In this document: positions 26,043-34,540 of the stretch, one piece after another
How the letters are laid out: each line of letters starts with the position of its first letter
How positions within the stretch are numbered: position 1 is the stretch's first letter
Source: Massilia sp. Root351
Lineage (GTDB): Bacteria > Pseudomonadota > Gammaproteobacteria > Burkholderiales > Burkholderiaceae_D
Direction of reading: 5' to 3'
DNA length: 64,000 nucleotides
Assembly (NCBI RefSeq): GCF_001425045.1
Contig: NZ_LMDJ01000007.1
Span: 1 to 64,000, forward strand
Translations under genes and position numbers: made by a program
The notes under the pieces: model-generated
The model's input: the letters and a program-made list of their open reading frames with translations, nothing else
Told to the model about the DNA's origin: nothing
Database searches by the model: none

Positions 26043-29000
26043 ATGAAACGTCTTTCGCCTGTTCTTCCTTTGATCTGCCTGGTGGCCTGCGCACCAGCGA
26101 TGGCCGCGCCGGTCGGCAACCTGCGCAGCATTGCTGCTGGCGACGGCCAGCAGTGGAACCTGGTCACCGATACCGGTGCCGTAGTACAGCTTAGCCTGCC
26201 GCGCGCGGACGTGGTGCGCATCTGGGCCGGACCGAAAGGCACGGGGCTGACCGGCGCCGGCGACAAGGCCGCCGCCATCGTGGTGGCCGCCCCGGCTGCG
26301 CAGGTCAGGCACAGCGTGAGCGAGCAGCCCGGCCATATCCTGATCAGCACAGACGCGCTGTCCCTGCGCATCGACCGCAAGCCGCTGCGCTTCACCCTGT
26401 ACCGCGCCGGCGACAGCGTGCCGCTGTGGAGCGAAGTGCAGCCGCTGGAGCTGGGCGCGAAACAGGCGGTGCAAACCCTGTCGACTGATAAGACCGAACG
26501 CTTTTTCGGCGGCGGCCAGCAGAACGGCCGCTACGAATTCAAGGGCAAGCAGTTGCAGGTGTCCTATTCGGGCGGCTGGGAAGAGGGCGACCGGCCCAGC
26601 CCTGCGCCTTTCCTCATGAGTTCACGCGGCTGGGGCGTGCTGCGCAACACCTGGTCGGACGGCAGCTACGATTTGCGCCAGAACGAGCAGATCTCGCTGG
26701 AGCACGCGGAAGGGCGCTTCGACGCCTATTACTTCGTGGGCAAGAACGTGCGTGACGTGCTGTCGCGCTATACCGAATGGACCGGCCGCGCGCGCATGCT
26801 GCCGCGCTGGGCGCTGGAATACGGCGACGCCGACTGCTACAACGACGGCGACAACGTGAAGAAGCCGGGCACCGTGCCGAAGGACTGGTCGGACGGCCCC
26901 ACCGGCAAGACGCCGGACGTGGTGGAGTCGGTGGCGCGGCGCTACCGCGAGCACGACATGCCGGGCGGCTGGATCCTGCCGAACGACGGCTACGGCTGCG
27001 GCTACACCCATCTGCCGGAGACGGTGCAGGGGCTGGCCAAGTATGGCTTCCGCACCGGCTTGTGGACCGAAAACGGCGTGGAGAAAATGGCGTGGGAAGT
27101 CGGCACCGCCGGCAGCCGCGCGCAGAAGCTGGACGTGGCGTGGACCGGCAAGGGCTACCAGTTTTCGCTGGACGCCAACAAGTCGGCCTACGACGGCATC
27201 CTGAACCACTCCGACGGCCGCCCATTCATCTGGACCGTGATGGGCTGGGCCGGCACGCAGCGCTACGCGGTTACCTGGACCGGCGACCAGAGCGCAAGCT
27301 GGGACTACATCCGCTGGCATATCCCGACACTGATCGGCTCCGGCCTGTCCGGCCAGGCCTATGCCACCGGCGACGTGGACGCGATCTTCGGCGGCAGCCC
27401 GGAGACCTACACGCGCGACCTGCAGTGGAAGGCGTTTACGCCGGTGCTGATGGGGATGTCCGGCTGGGCGGCGGCGGAACGCAAGCATCCATGGTGGTTC
27501 GGCGAGCCGTACCGCAGCATCAACCGCCGCTACCTCAAGCTCAAGCTGCGCCTTACGCCGTATATGTACACGCTGATGCGCGAGGCCGAGCAAAGCGGCG
27601 CGCCGCTGGTGCGGGGGCTGATGTGGGACAACGCGACCGATCCGGCGGCCTACACCGAAGCTTACAAGTACCAGTATCTGCTGGGACGCGACCTGCTGGT
27701 GGCGCCGGTGTACCGCAGCCAGGCGGTGAGCGCGGGCTGGCGCAAAGCCATCCATCTGCCGCAAGGGCAGTGGTTCGACTACTGGGACGGCCGCCAGGCC
27801 ACGGCCGGCGCGGGCGGGCGCGATATCGATCTGCAGGTAACGCTGGACAAGCTGCCGGTGTTCGTCCGCGCCGGCGCCATCCTGCCGATGTATCCCGAAG
27901 TGCTGTTCGACGGCGAGAAGCCGAAAGACCAGCTGACGCTGGACTTGTACCCGCAAGGCGAGTCGTCGTTCACGCTGTATGAGGACGACGGCAACAGCCG
28001 CAAATACCAGGAGGGCGCGTTCAGCGAGCAGGAAATCCGCATGCAGGCACCAGCCGGTGCGCCAGGCGGCGTGCGCGTCGAGGTTGGCGCCGTCAAGGGC
28101 AGCTACGCGGGGCAGGAAGCGCGCCGCAGCTATGCGCTGCGCATCCTGGCGCGGCAGAAGCCGGCCGGCGTGCAGATTGCCGCCGGCGCCGCATCCGCGC
28201 CGGCGCGGGCATTGGCTGCGCTGGCGGACCGCGCCGCGTTCGAGGCCGCTGCCGAGGGCTGGTACTTCGACGCTGCCGACCGCCTTGGCACGCTGCACGT
28301 CAAGACTGCCAAGCAGGACATCCGCCAGCCGCTGGTCTTCAGCGTGCAGGCAACAAGCGCCGCAGCGGATACGACCCTGCTGGCCCAGGCCGACGACGAC
28401 TTCCCGGCTGCGCCAGCCACCGGCCGCGCGCTGACGGCGGACACCATGATGGTGCTCAACCGCCCTGCGGAAGAGAGCGGCCATCCAATGGAGAACGCGT
28501 TCGACGGCAAGCCCGAAACCTGGTTCCGCACGCCGCGCAGCCCGGCCATGCATGGCGGCCCGCACGAATGGGTGATCGGCTTCACCGAGCGCCGCCTGGT
28601 CGACGGCATCGAACTGGCGCCGCGCACCGGCGAGCACTGGAAGCACGGCCAGATCCGCGACTATGAAATCTACATTGGCGACAACAACGGCGACTGGGGC
28701 GCGCCCATCAAGCGCGGCCAGCTGAAACTTCAGCAGGGCGTGCAAGCTATCAGCTTCCCTCCCGCAGCCGGCCGTCTGTTGCGCTTCCGCGTGCTCAGCA
28801 CCCAGAACCCCGAGGGCGATGCTGCGGCAAGCACCGATCCCATGGTGACCGCCGTGCAGCCGGGCGCTGCAGCGCCGGCGCGCGCCTTCAATGCCGCCGT
28901 GCCGAGCGAAGTGTCGCCCATCACGCTGTCCGAGTTCCGCGTGATGGAACACCAGCTGCCGGACGGCCCGGAACTGCAGCGCTACCTGTCCGACCTGGCG

Positions 29001-29402
29001 CTGCCGAAAAGCGTCGGCCGCGACAAGCCTGCAAGCAAGACGAACGACATGCGCATGAACGGCCTGTGGTTCCGCAAGGGCCTCGGCGTCGGCCCGTCCA
29101 GCCGCATCGACCTGCAACTGAACGGCAACTGGAAACTGCTGCGCGCCGACCTGGGCGTGGACGACAGCTGCCGCAGCGCTGGCGGCCTGCAGTTCCAGGT
29201 CTGGAGCGGCGAGCGCCTGCTGTACGACAGTGGCCTGGTCAATGCCCCGGCGGTGGTCAAGCCGGAGATCGATGTACGCGGCCTGGGCCAGATCAGCCTG
29301 CGCACCCTGGGCGCGCGCGGCAGCAAGCCGGCGCAGGTGTGCGGCAACTGGGCCAACGCCGTCTTGCTCGGCACCGAGGGCGCCACCGTCCAGCCGCGCT
29401 GA
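26043..29402 (+). CDS. GH31 family glycosidase, probable alpha-N-acetylgalactosaminidase
   Basis: An 1119-residue exported enzyme. A signal peptide (ends APAMA) precedes the N-terminal beta-sandwich and the GH31 barrel. WTENGVEKMAWEVG, then KLDVAWTG with the likely nucleophile Asp364, and TWTGDQSASWDYIRW with the likely acid/base Asp415, resemble the GalNAc-active GH31 branch rather than the WxDMNE alpha-glucosidases. After the DUF5110-type sandwich come a discoidin-like domain (about 800-925) and an NPCBM-type module near the C-terminus (about 1000-1115). The AgaS pathway on the other strand and GH109 two genes downstream support GalNAc specificity. No ribosome site precedes the ATG. Confidence 0.88.
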   Translation: MKRLSPVLPLICLVACAPAMAAPVGNLRSIAAGDGQQWNLVTDTGAVVQLSLPRADVVRIWAGPKGTGLTGAGDKAAAIVVAAPAAQVRHSVSEQPGHILISTDALSLRIDRKPLRFTLYRAGDSVPLWSEVQPLELGAKQAVQTLSTDKTERFFGGGQQNGRYEFKGKQLQVSYSGGWEEGDRPSPAPFLMSSRGWGVLRNTWSDGSYDLRQNEQISLEHAEGRFDAYYFVGKNVRDVLSRYTEWTGRARMLPRWALEYGDADCYNDGDNVKKPGTVPKDWSDGPTGKTPDVVESVARRYREHDMPGGWILPNDGYGCGYTHLPETVQGLAKYGFRTGLWTENGVEKMAWEVGTAGSRAQKLDVAWTGKGYQFSLDANKSAYDGILNHSDGRPFIWTVMGWAGTQRYAVTWTGDQSASWDYIRWHIPTLIGSGLSGQAYATGDVDAIFGGSPETYTRDLQWKAFTPVLMGMSGWAAAERKHPWWFGEPYRSINRRYLKLKLRLTPYMYTLMREAEQSGAPLVRGLMWDNATDPAAYTEAYKYQYLLGRDLLVAPVYRSQAVSAGWRKAIHLPQGQWFDYWDGRQATAGAGGRDIDLQVTLDKLPVFVRAGAILPMYPEVLFDGEKPKDQLTLDLYPQGESSFTLYEDDGNSRKYQEGAFSEQEIRMQAPAGAPGGVRVEVGAVKGSYAGQEARRSYALRILARQKPAGVQIAAGAASAPARALAALADRAAFEAAAEGWYFDAADRLGTLHVKTAKQDIRQPLVFSVQATSAAADTTLLAQADDDFPAAPATGRALTADTMMVLNRPAEESGHPMENAFDGKPETWFRTPRSPAMHGGPHEWVIGFTERRLVDGIELAPRTGEHWKHGQIRDYEIYIGDNNGDWGAPIKRGQLKLQQGVQAISFPPAAGRLLRFRVLSTQNPEGDAAASTDPMVTAVQPGAAAPARAFNAAVPSEVSPITLSEFRVMEHQLPDGPELQRYLSDLALPKSVGRDKPASKTNDMRMNGLWFRKGLGVGPSSRIDLQLNGNWKLLRADLGVDDSCRSAGGLQFQVWSGERLLYDSGLVNAPAVVKPEIDVRGLGQISLRTLGARGSKPAQVCGNWANAVLLGTEGATVQPR

Positions 29403-29500
29403 CTGCAACCCATCTTTACCAAGAAACGAGCCCCTCTCCGGACCGGGGAGGGAGTCTTGCAGCCTCACGATAACAAACCACTTATAAAAGGGAGAGAACC

Positions 29501-32470
29501 ATGCAATTGAAAAAAATGATGGCCGCGATGGTGGCGGTGGGACTGGCTTCTTCGGCGATTGCAGCCGACGAGGCGGAAGACAAGGCCGGCAAGGCCGAAA
29601 AAATTACACGGGTTGAAGTCACCGGCTCCAGCCTGAAACGCATCAACGCCGAAACCGCGTCGCCGGTGCAGGTGATCGACGCCAAGCAGATCGAAAACAT
29701 GGGGGCGCGCACCTTGCTGCAGGTGCTGGACAACCTGCCGGCGGCGCGTCCCGCCCAGCAGGATTTCCGCTCCATGTTCACCGGCTCCGACGGCGGCTCG
29801 CAGGCCAATCTGCGCGGCCTCGGCGCGCAAGGCACGCTGGTGCTGCTGAACGGCCGCCGCCTGTCCTTCTACGGCGCGCCGGCCGGTTTCCAGACCATGT
29901 TCGTCAATATCGACGCCATCCCCGCCGCCGCCATCGAGCGCATGGAAGTGCTGACCGACGGCGCATCGGCAGTCTACGGCTCGGACGCGGTGGCCGGCGT
30001 GATCAACGTCATCACCAAGAAAAACTACCAGGGCCTGGAAGCGCGCGCCAATGCCGACTTCTCGCCGGACGTGAAGTCCTACGGCGAGCGCCAGGCCAGC
30101 CTGATCTACGGCCAGGGCGACCTGAACACCGACGGCTACAACGTCTACGGCTCGGTGAACGTCTACCAGCGCGACCGCATCTCGCTGGCCGACACCTACC
30201 TGAAGCGCCCCGACTACTTCTACGTCAACAATCCCACCTTCGTACCCAATTTCCGCATCGGCACCGGCAGCGAGCCTGGTGTGATGAACCCGGGCACCTT
30301 CTTCGTGTTCGACAAGGCCAACAACAACGCCCGTACCCAGCGCGCGGTCAACGGCTGCACCAACACGCTGACGGAAGCCTCCGGCACCCGCTGCATCTGG
30401 AACAACCTGCCTTACGCGCTGGACACCGGCCCCACCTCGGACCGCGCCACCGCCTTCGTCAGCGGCCGCGTGAAGCTGGGCGGCGACCTGGAAGGCTTTG
30501 CGGAGGCGGCCTACACCCACATCAAGCTGCGCGGCGAGAATGGCCCGCGCAGCTTCAACAGCGGCAGCACCAACAACTGGTTCGCGCGCAACACCGGCAC
30601 CAAGCTCAACACCTTCGCCTACCCCTACCTGAGCCCAACCAACAGCTACCTGCAAGGCAAGCTGGGCGCCGACATGGCGGCCAAGATGGGCGGCGCCGCC
30701 GGCCTGAATTACCTGATGCAGGATGCGCCCGGCCACTTCGGCCAGAAAAACGAGGACGCCAACTACCGCGCCTTGGCCGGCCTGCGCGGCAGCATCGGCG
30801 GCGGCTGGGACTTCGAGACCGCGCTGAGCGTGGCCGGCAGCCACTCCACGCTGTACCAGACCATCAACGTCAACACCAAGGGCTTTGAAAAGGCCTTCGG
30901 CCCGTTCACCAAAGACCCGCTGACCGGCCGCACCTACATTTCCGATAACCCGGCCTACAAGTTCGGCCAGATTAACGAAGCCAACGCCGCGCTGCTGCGC
31001 GAAGCCTATCCAACCTTCGACATCCAGTCCTGGACCAAGCTGATCACCTGGGACGGTAAGGTGGAAGGCACGCTGTTCAAGCTGGGCGAACGCGAGGTGC
31101 GCGCCGCTTTCGGCGCCAGCCTGATGCGCGAGAGCTTCCTCACCCCAGGCAACGCGGATGCGGCCAATGGCCTCATCACGCAGCAGGGCGGCTCGTGGTT
31201 CGACGGCGCCCGCACCGTCGGCGCGGTGTTCGGCGAAGTCGTGGTGCCGGTCACCGACAAGCTGGAACTGAACGCCGCCGCACGCCTGGACAAGTACCCC
31301 AACTTCTCGGCCAACCTGGCGCCCAAGCTGGGCGTGCAATGGCGCGCGCGGCCCGAGCTGCTGCTGCGCGGTACCTACTCTGAAGGTTTCCGTGCGCCCA
31401 ACCTGGCCGAATCCGGCACCGGCGGCGTGTTCGCGCAAGTGGGCGGCATCCGCGACACGGTGCGCTGCGACGAAACCAACGCCATCGCGCGCATGCTGAT
31501 GAAATCCGTCACGCCGACCGATGTCGACCTGGGCAAGACCCTGCTGAACTCGAACTGCTCCACCACGGTGGGCGGCCTGACCCCACCCAACCCGGAGCTG
31601 CGCCCCGAAAAGGCGAAGATCTCGACCCTGGGCATGGTGCTGCAGCCGGCCAAGGACGTGAGCATTTCGGTGGACTACTGGTTCGTCTATCGCCGCAACG
31701 AGATCGTGCGCCAGGACTTCAACGAGCTGTTCACCCAGCTGGTGGAAAAGCACGGCCCGACCCTGGCAGGAACCGACCAGGCGATCCGCAGCGAGCTGAC
31801 TGACGCCGACCGTGGCAACATGGCGGCCGTGGCGGCCATGTGCGCCAACCCCGCCAACGCGGCGTCCTGCTCTGGCGGCATCCCGCGCTACTCGGTGGGC
31901 AACCTGGGCGGCTTGATCAACTCCTATTCGAACCGCGGCCGCACGCTGATCGACGGCGTGGACATCGACGCGCGCACCCGCTTCTCGCTGGGCGACATGG
32001 GCAAACTGGGCACCGGCATCTCGGCCACCATCCGCAAGCGCGAAACGGTCAGCAGCGACAACGGCGAAGGCTTCAACGGCAACAGCGTGGGCTACTACGA
32101 TTCGCCGCGCTTCCGTGCCACCGTGAACGCCGACTGGAGCTACCGCAACTTCGTCACCAGCGTGTTCGTCAACTACTCGGGCAAAACCAAGTGGGCCTAC
32201 GGTCCATGGGACGAGGACAACGCACCGGGCAAGTGCACCGCCGCGTCGGTGGCGCTGCCTGAAACGCTGTGCGACGGCGCGCCGTCATACACCACGGTGA
32301 ACCTGGCGCTGAGCTGGAAACCGGTGAAGAACCTGGACCTGGGCCTGAACATCAAGAATGTGCTGGACAAGAAACCCTACTACGACCCGAACGGCTGGGA
32401 AGGCTACAACCACAGCCAGAACCTGTTCGGCCGCCAGTTCGCCGTTTCGGCCAGCTACAAGTTCTGGTGA
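29501..32470 (+). CDS. TonB-dependent outer-membrane receptor
   Basis: A 989-residue receptor: signal peptide ending SSAIAA, a TonB-box-like segment KITRVEVTGSSLKR, a plug domain (NMGARTLLQVLDNLP, NLRGLGAQGTLVLLNGRR, ERMEVLTDGASAVYGSDAVAGVINV), then a long barrel ending in the aromatic VSASYKFW. GGGAGAG precedes the ATG. It lies 98 bp after the GH31 gene and before the GH109 gene, the layout of a glycan utilisation locus, so it probably imports GalNAc-containing oligosaccharides or glycopeptides across the outer membrane. There is no N-terminal STN domain, so signalling to an anti-sigma factor is unlikely. Confidence 0.93.
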   Translation: MQLKKMMAAMVAVGLASSAIAADEAEDKAGKAEKITRVEVTGSSLKRINAETASPVQVIDAKQIENMGARTLLQVLDNLPAARPAQQDFRSMFTGSDGGSQANLRGLGAQGTLVLLNGRRLSFYGAPAGFQTMFVNIDAIPAAAIERMEVLTDGASAVYGSDAVAGVINVITKKNYQGLEARANADFSPDVKSYGERQASLIYGQGDLNTDGYNVYGSVNVYQRDRISLADTYLKRPDYFYVNNPTFVPNFRIGTGSEPGVMNPGTFFVFDKANNNARTQRAVNGCTNTLTEASGTRCIWNNLPYALDTGPTSDRATAFVSGRVKLGGDLEGFAEAAYTHIKLRGENGPRSFNSGSTNNWFARNTGTKLNTFAYPYLSPTNSYLQGKLGADMAAKMGGAAGLNYLMQDAPGHFGQKNEDANYRALAGLRGSIGGGWDFETALSVAGSHSTLYQTINVNTKGFEKAFGPFTKDPLTGRTYISDNPAYKFGQINEANAALLREAYPTFDIQSWTKLITWDGKVEGTLFKLGEREVRAAFGASLMRESFLTPGNADAANGLITQQGGSWFDGARTVGAVFGEVVVPVTDKLELNAAARLDKYPNFSANLAPKLGVQWRARPELLLRGTYSEGFRAPNLAESGTGGVFAQVGGIRDTVRCDETNAIARMLMKSVTPTDVDLGKTLLNSNCSTTVGGLTPPNPELRPEKAKISTLGMVLQPAKDVSISVDYWFVYRRNEIVRQDFNELFTQLVEKHGPTLAGTDQAIRSELTDADRGNMAAVAAMCANPANAASCSGGIPRYSVGNLGGLINSYSNRGRTLIDGVDIDARTRFSLGDMGKLGTGISATIRKRETVSSDNGEGFNGNSVGYYDSPRFRATVNADWSYRNFVTSVFVNYSGKTKWAYGPWDEDNAPGKCTAASVALPETLCDGAPSYTTVNLALSWKPVKNLDLGLNIKNVLDKKPYYDPNGWEGYNHSQNLFGRQFAVSASYKFW

Positions 32471-32508
32471 CCCGCTACAATCAACGCATAACATTCGAGG
32501 CTGAACAG

Positions 32509-33873
32509 ATGGATAAGAAACTGGACCGACGACATTTCCTCACCGCCGGCGCCGCGCTGGCGGGCAGCCTGCTGCTGCCGCGCGCGTTCGCGGCGGGCGG
32601 CGGTGAAAAGCAGCGCATCGCCATGATAGGCACCGGCATGCGCGGACAGGTGCTGCTCAAGGAACTGCTGCGCCGCGACGACGTGGATGTGGTGGCGCTG
32701 TGCGACATCGACCCGGTGATGCTGGGCCGCGCGTTGAAGCAGGTGGAAAAGGAAGGCAAGGCCAAGCCGGCCACCTTCGGCGAAGACCGCGACCCGCAAG
32801 CCTACCGCCGCCTGCTTGATGGCGGCAAGGCGGGCAAGCTCGATGGCGTCATCATCGCCACGCCTTGGGAATGGCATGCGGAGATGTCCATCGCCGCCAT
32901 GCAGGCCAAAGTGGCGGTGGGCTGCGAAGTGGTGGCCGGCGTGACCCTGCAGGACCACTGGGATGTGCTGAACACCCAGCTCAAGACCGGTACGCCCTAC
33001 ATGCTGCTGGAGAACGTGTGCTACCGGCGCGACGTGATGGCGGTGCTGCAGATGGTGCGCGCCGGCCTGTTCGGCGAGCTGGTGCACCTGCAGGGCGGCT
33101 ACCAGCACGACCTGCGCGCGGTGAAGTTCAACAATGGCGACCCGGCGAAGCCTTACGGCAGCGGTCTGGAATACGGCGCCAAGGGCTTCTCCGAAGCGCG
33201 CTGGCGCACCGAGCACTCGGTGCAGCGCAACGGCGAGCTGTATCCAAGCCACGGCATCGGTCCGTGCGCGATGTACACCAACATCAACCGGGGTAACCGC
33301 TTCACGCGCATCAACGCCTTCGCCAGCAAGGCGCGCGGGCTGCACGACTATATCGTCAAGCAACCGGGCGGCGCGCAGCACCCAAGCGCGAAGACGAAAT
33401 TCAAACTGGGCGACATCGTGACCACCACGCTGGCCTGCGAGAACGGCGAGACGATCCTGCTGCAGCACGACACATCGCTGCCGCGCCCGTACTCGCTGGG
33501 CTTCCGGGTGCAGGGCACGGACGGGCTATGGATGGATATCAACCGCTCGATCCATATCGAAGGCAAGAGCAAGCCGCACCAGTGGGAGGACTTCCAGGCC
33601 TACCAGGAGAAGTACGACCATCCGCTGTGGCGCAAGTACGCGTCGCGCGCGGAAGGGGCGGGCCATGGCGGCATGGACTTCTTCGTGATCCACGATTTCG
33701 TCGAAGCGCTGAAGGCGAAGGCGCCGATGCCGATCGATATCTATGACGCGGTGGCGTGGAGCGCCATCACGCCGCTGTCCGAGATGTCCATCGCGCAGAA
33801 CTTCCAGACGCTGGACTTCCCGGACTTCACCAACGGCCTGTGGAAAACCCGCAAGCCCATCTTTGCGCTGTAA
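32509..33873 (+). CDS. GH109 alpha-N-acetylgalactosaminidase, Tat-exported
   Basis: A 454-residue Gfo/Idh/MocA-fold enzyme that hydrolyses alpha-GalNAc with a tightly bound NAD cofactor. The twin-arginine signal LDRRHFLTAG fits export of a folded cofactor protein. The Rossmann motif AMIGTGMRGQ, ENVCYRRDVMA, YPSHGIGPCAMY (His of the GH109 active site region) and GHGGMDFFV match GH109 enzymes known to remove blood-group A GalNAc. It starts 38 bp after the TonB receptor. Two unrelated alpha-GalNAc hydrolases (GH31 and GH109) in one operon suggest different linkages or sizes of substrate. Confidence 0.92.
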   Translation: MDKKLDRRHFLTAGAALAGSLLLPRAFAAGGGEKQRIAMIGTGMRGQVLLKELLRRDDVDVVALCDIDPVMLGRALKQVEKEGKAKPATFGEDRDPQAYRRLLDGGKAGKLDGVIIATPWEWHAEMSIAAMQAKVAVGCEVVAGVTLQDHWDVLNTQLKTGTPYMLLENVCYRRDVMAVLQMVRAGLFGELVHLQGGYQHDLRAVKFNNGDPAKPYGSGLEYGAKGFSEARWRTEHSVQRNGELYPSHGIGPCAMYTNINRGNRFTRINAFASKARGLHDYIVKQPGGAQHPSAKTKFKLGDIVTTTLACENGETILLQHDTSLPRPYSLGFRVQGTDGLWMDINRSIHIEGKSKPHQWEDFQAYQEKYDHPLWRKYASRAEGAGHGGMDFFVIHDFVEALKAKAPMPIDIYDAVAWSAITPLSEMSIAQNFQTLDFPDFTNGLWKTRKPIFAL

Positions 33874-33878
33874 GCGGC

Positions 33879-34523
33879 TCAGAACGCGTAGGCATAGCCG
33901 ACGCCAAGGGCGCCGAAGCGTTCGCGCCGGTAGGTGACGGATGGTTCGGCGCCGCGGCTGGCACCGGGCAGGCTGAGGTAGGTGTACTGCAGGCTGACGC
34001 GGTGCTGCTGCGCGACGCGGTAGGCCAGTCCGGCGCGCAGCTGCCATCCCCACCCGCTTTCCTTGGCGGGGCCGAAGCAGCTGCAGCCGCCGGTAAAGCC
34101 CAGTTCCGGCAAGTCGACCTTGGCCCAGCCGGCGCGGGCGCCGATGAAGCTGCCCAAGCCGCCGCCCAGCGTGTCGGTGCGGTAGATGTTGGCGAACAGC
34201 AGATCATGATGGCCGCGGCCACTGGCCTGCTGTTCCAGTCCCTACAGGGCCAGGCGCGTGAAGCGCAGCTGGCCCCGTGCATATTCGGCTTCGTAGCGCA
34301 GGTGCCCGCGCTCGCGTCCCGCCACCAGGCCTGCATGGCTGCCGCGGCGCAGAGTGGCTTCTCCTTCGAATGCGGTGCCGGCGCCGAGGTCGACGCTGGG
34401 CCGCCAGCCGTCCGGATTGTTGCGCCCCGCGTGCGCACCGATGTAATAGCCGGGCGCCTCTGCGGCCGCCGCCTCGGCCATGATTCCCACTGCGAGCAGC
34501 GCCGCTGCAAAAGCATATGTCAT
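33879..34523 (-). pseudogene. Outer-membrane beta-barrel protein interrupted by in-frame TAG
   Basis: Reading from ATG 34523 (GGAGG site 6 nt before) gives a signal peptide MTYAFAAALLAVGIMAEAAAA and the start of a small barrel (YYIGAHAGRN), but codon 94 is TAG (34244-34242). The same frame continues without another stop for 119 codons to 33879, with barrel features throughout and a terminal phenylalanine (GVGYAYAF), the usual outer-membrane signature. The intact product would be about 213 residues. This is a nonsense mutation or a base error, not a frameshift. It follows the Calx-beta gene by 17 bp and probably shares its transcript. Exact porin family not recognised. Confidence 0.75.
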
Positions 34524-34540
34524 CTGTATCCTCCGCGTTT

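Noticed and set aside
29433..29456. GC hairpin CCCTCTCC/GGGGAGGG between GH31 and the TonB receptor
   Set aside because: One wobble pair, no U-run; too weak to call a terminator, and the genes are probably co-transcribed.
26622..31753. 948- and 762-codon minus-strand frames opposite the GH31 and TonB receptor genes
   Set aside because: Antisense shadows; the plus-strand proteins show full family motifs while these do not.
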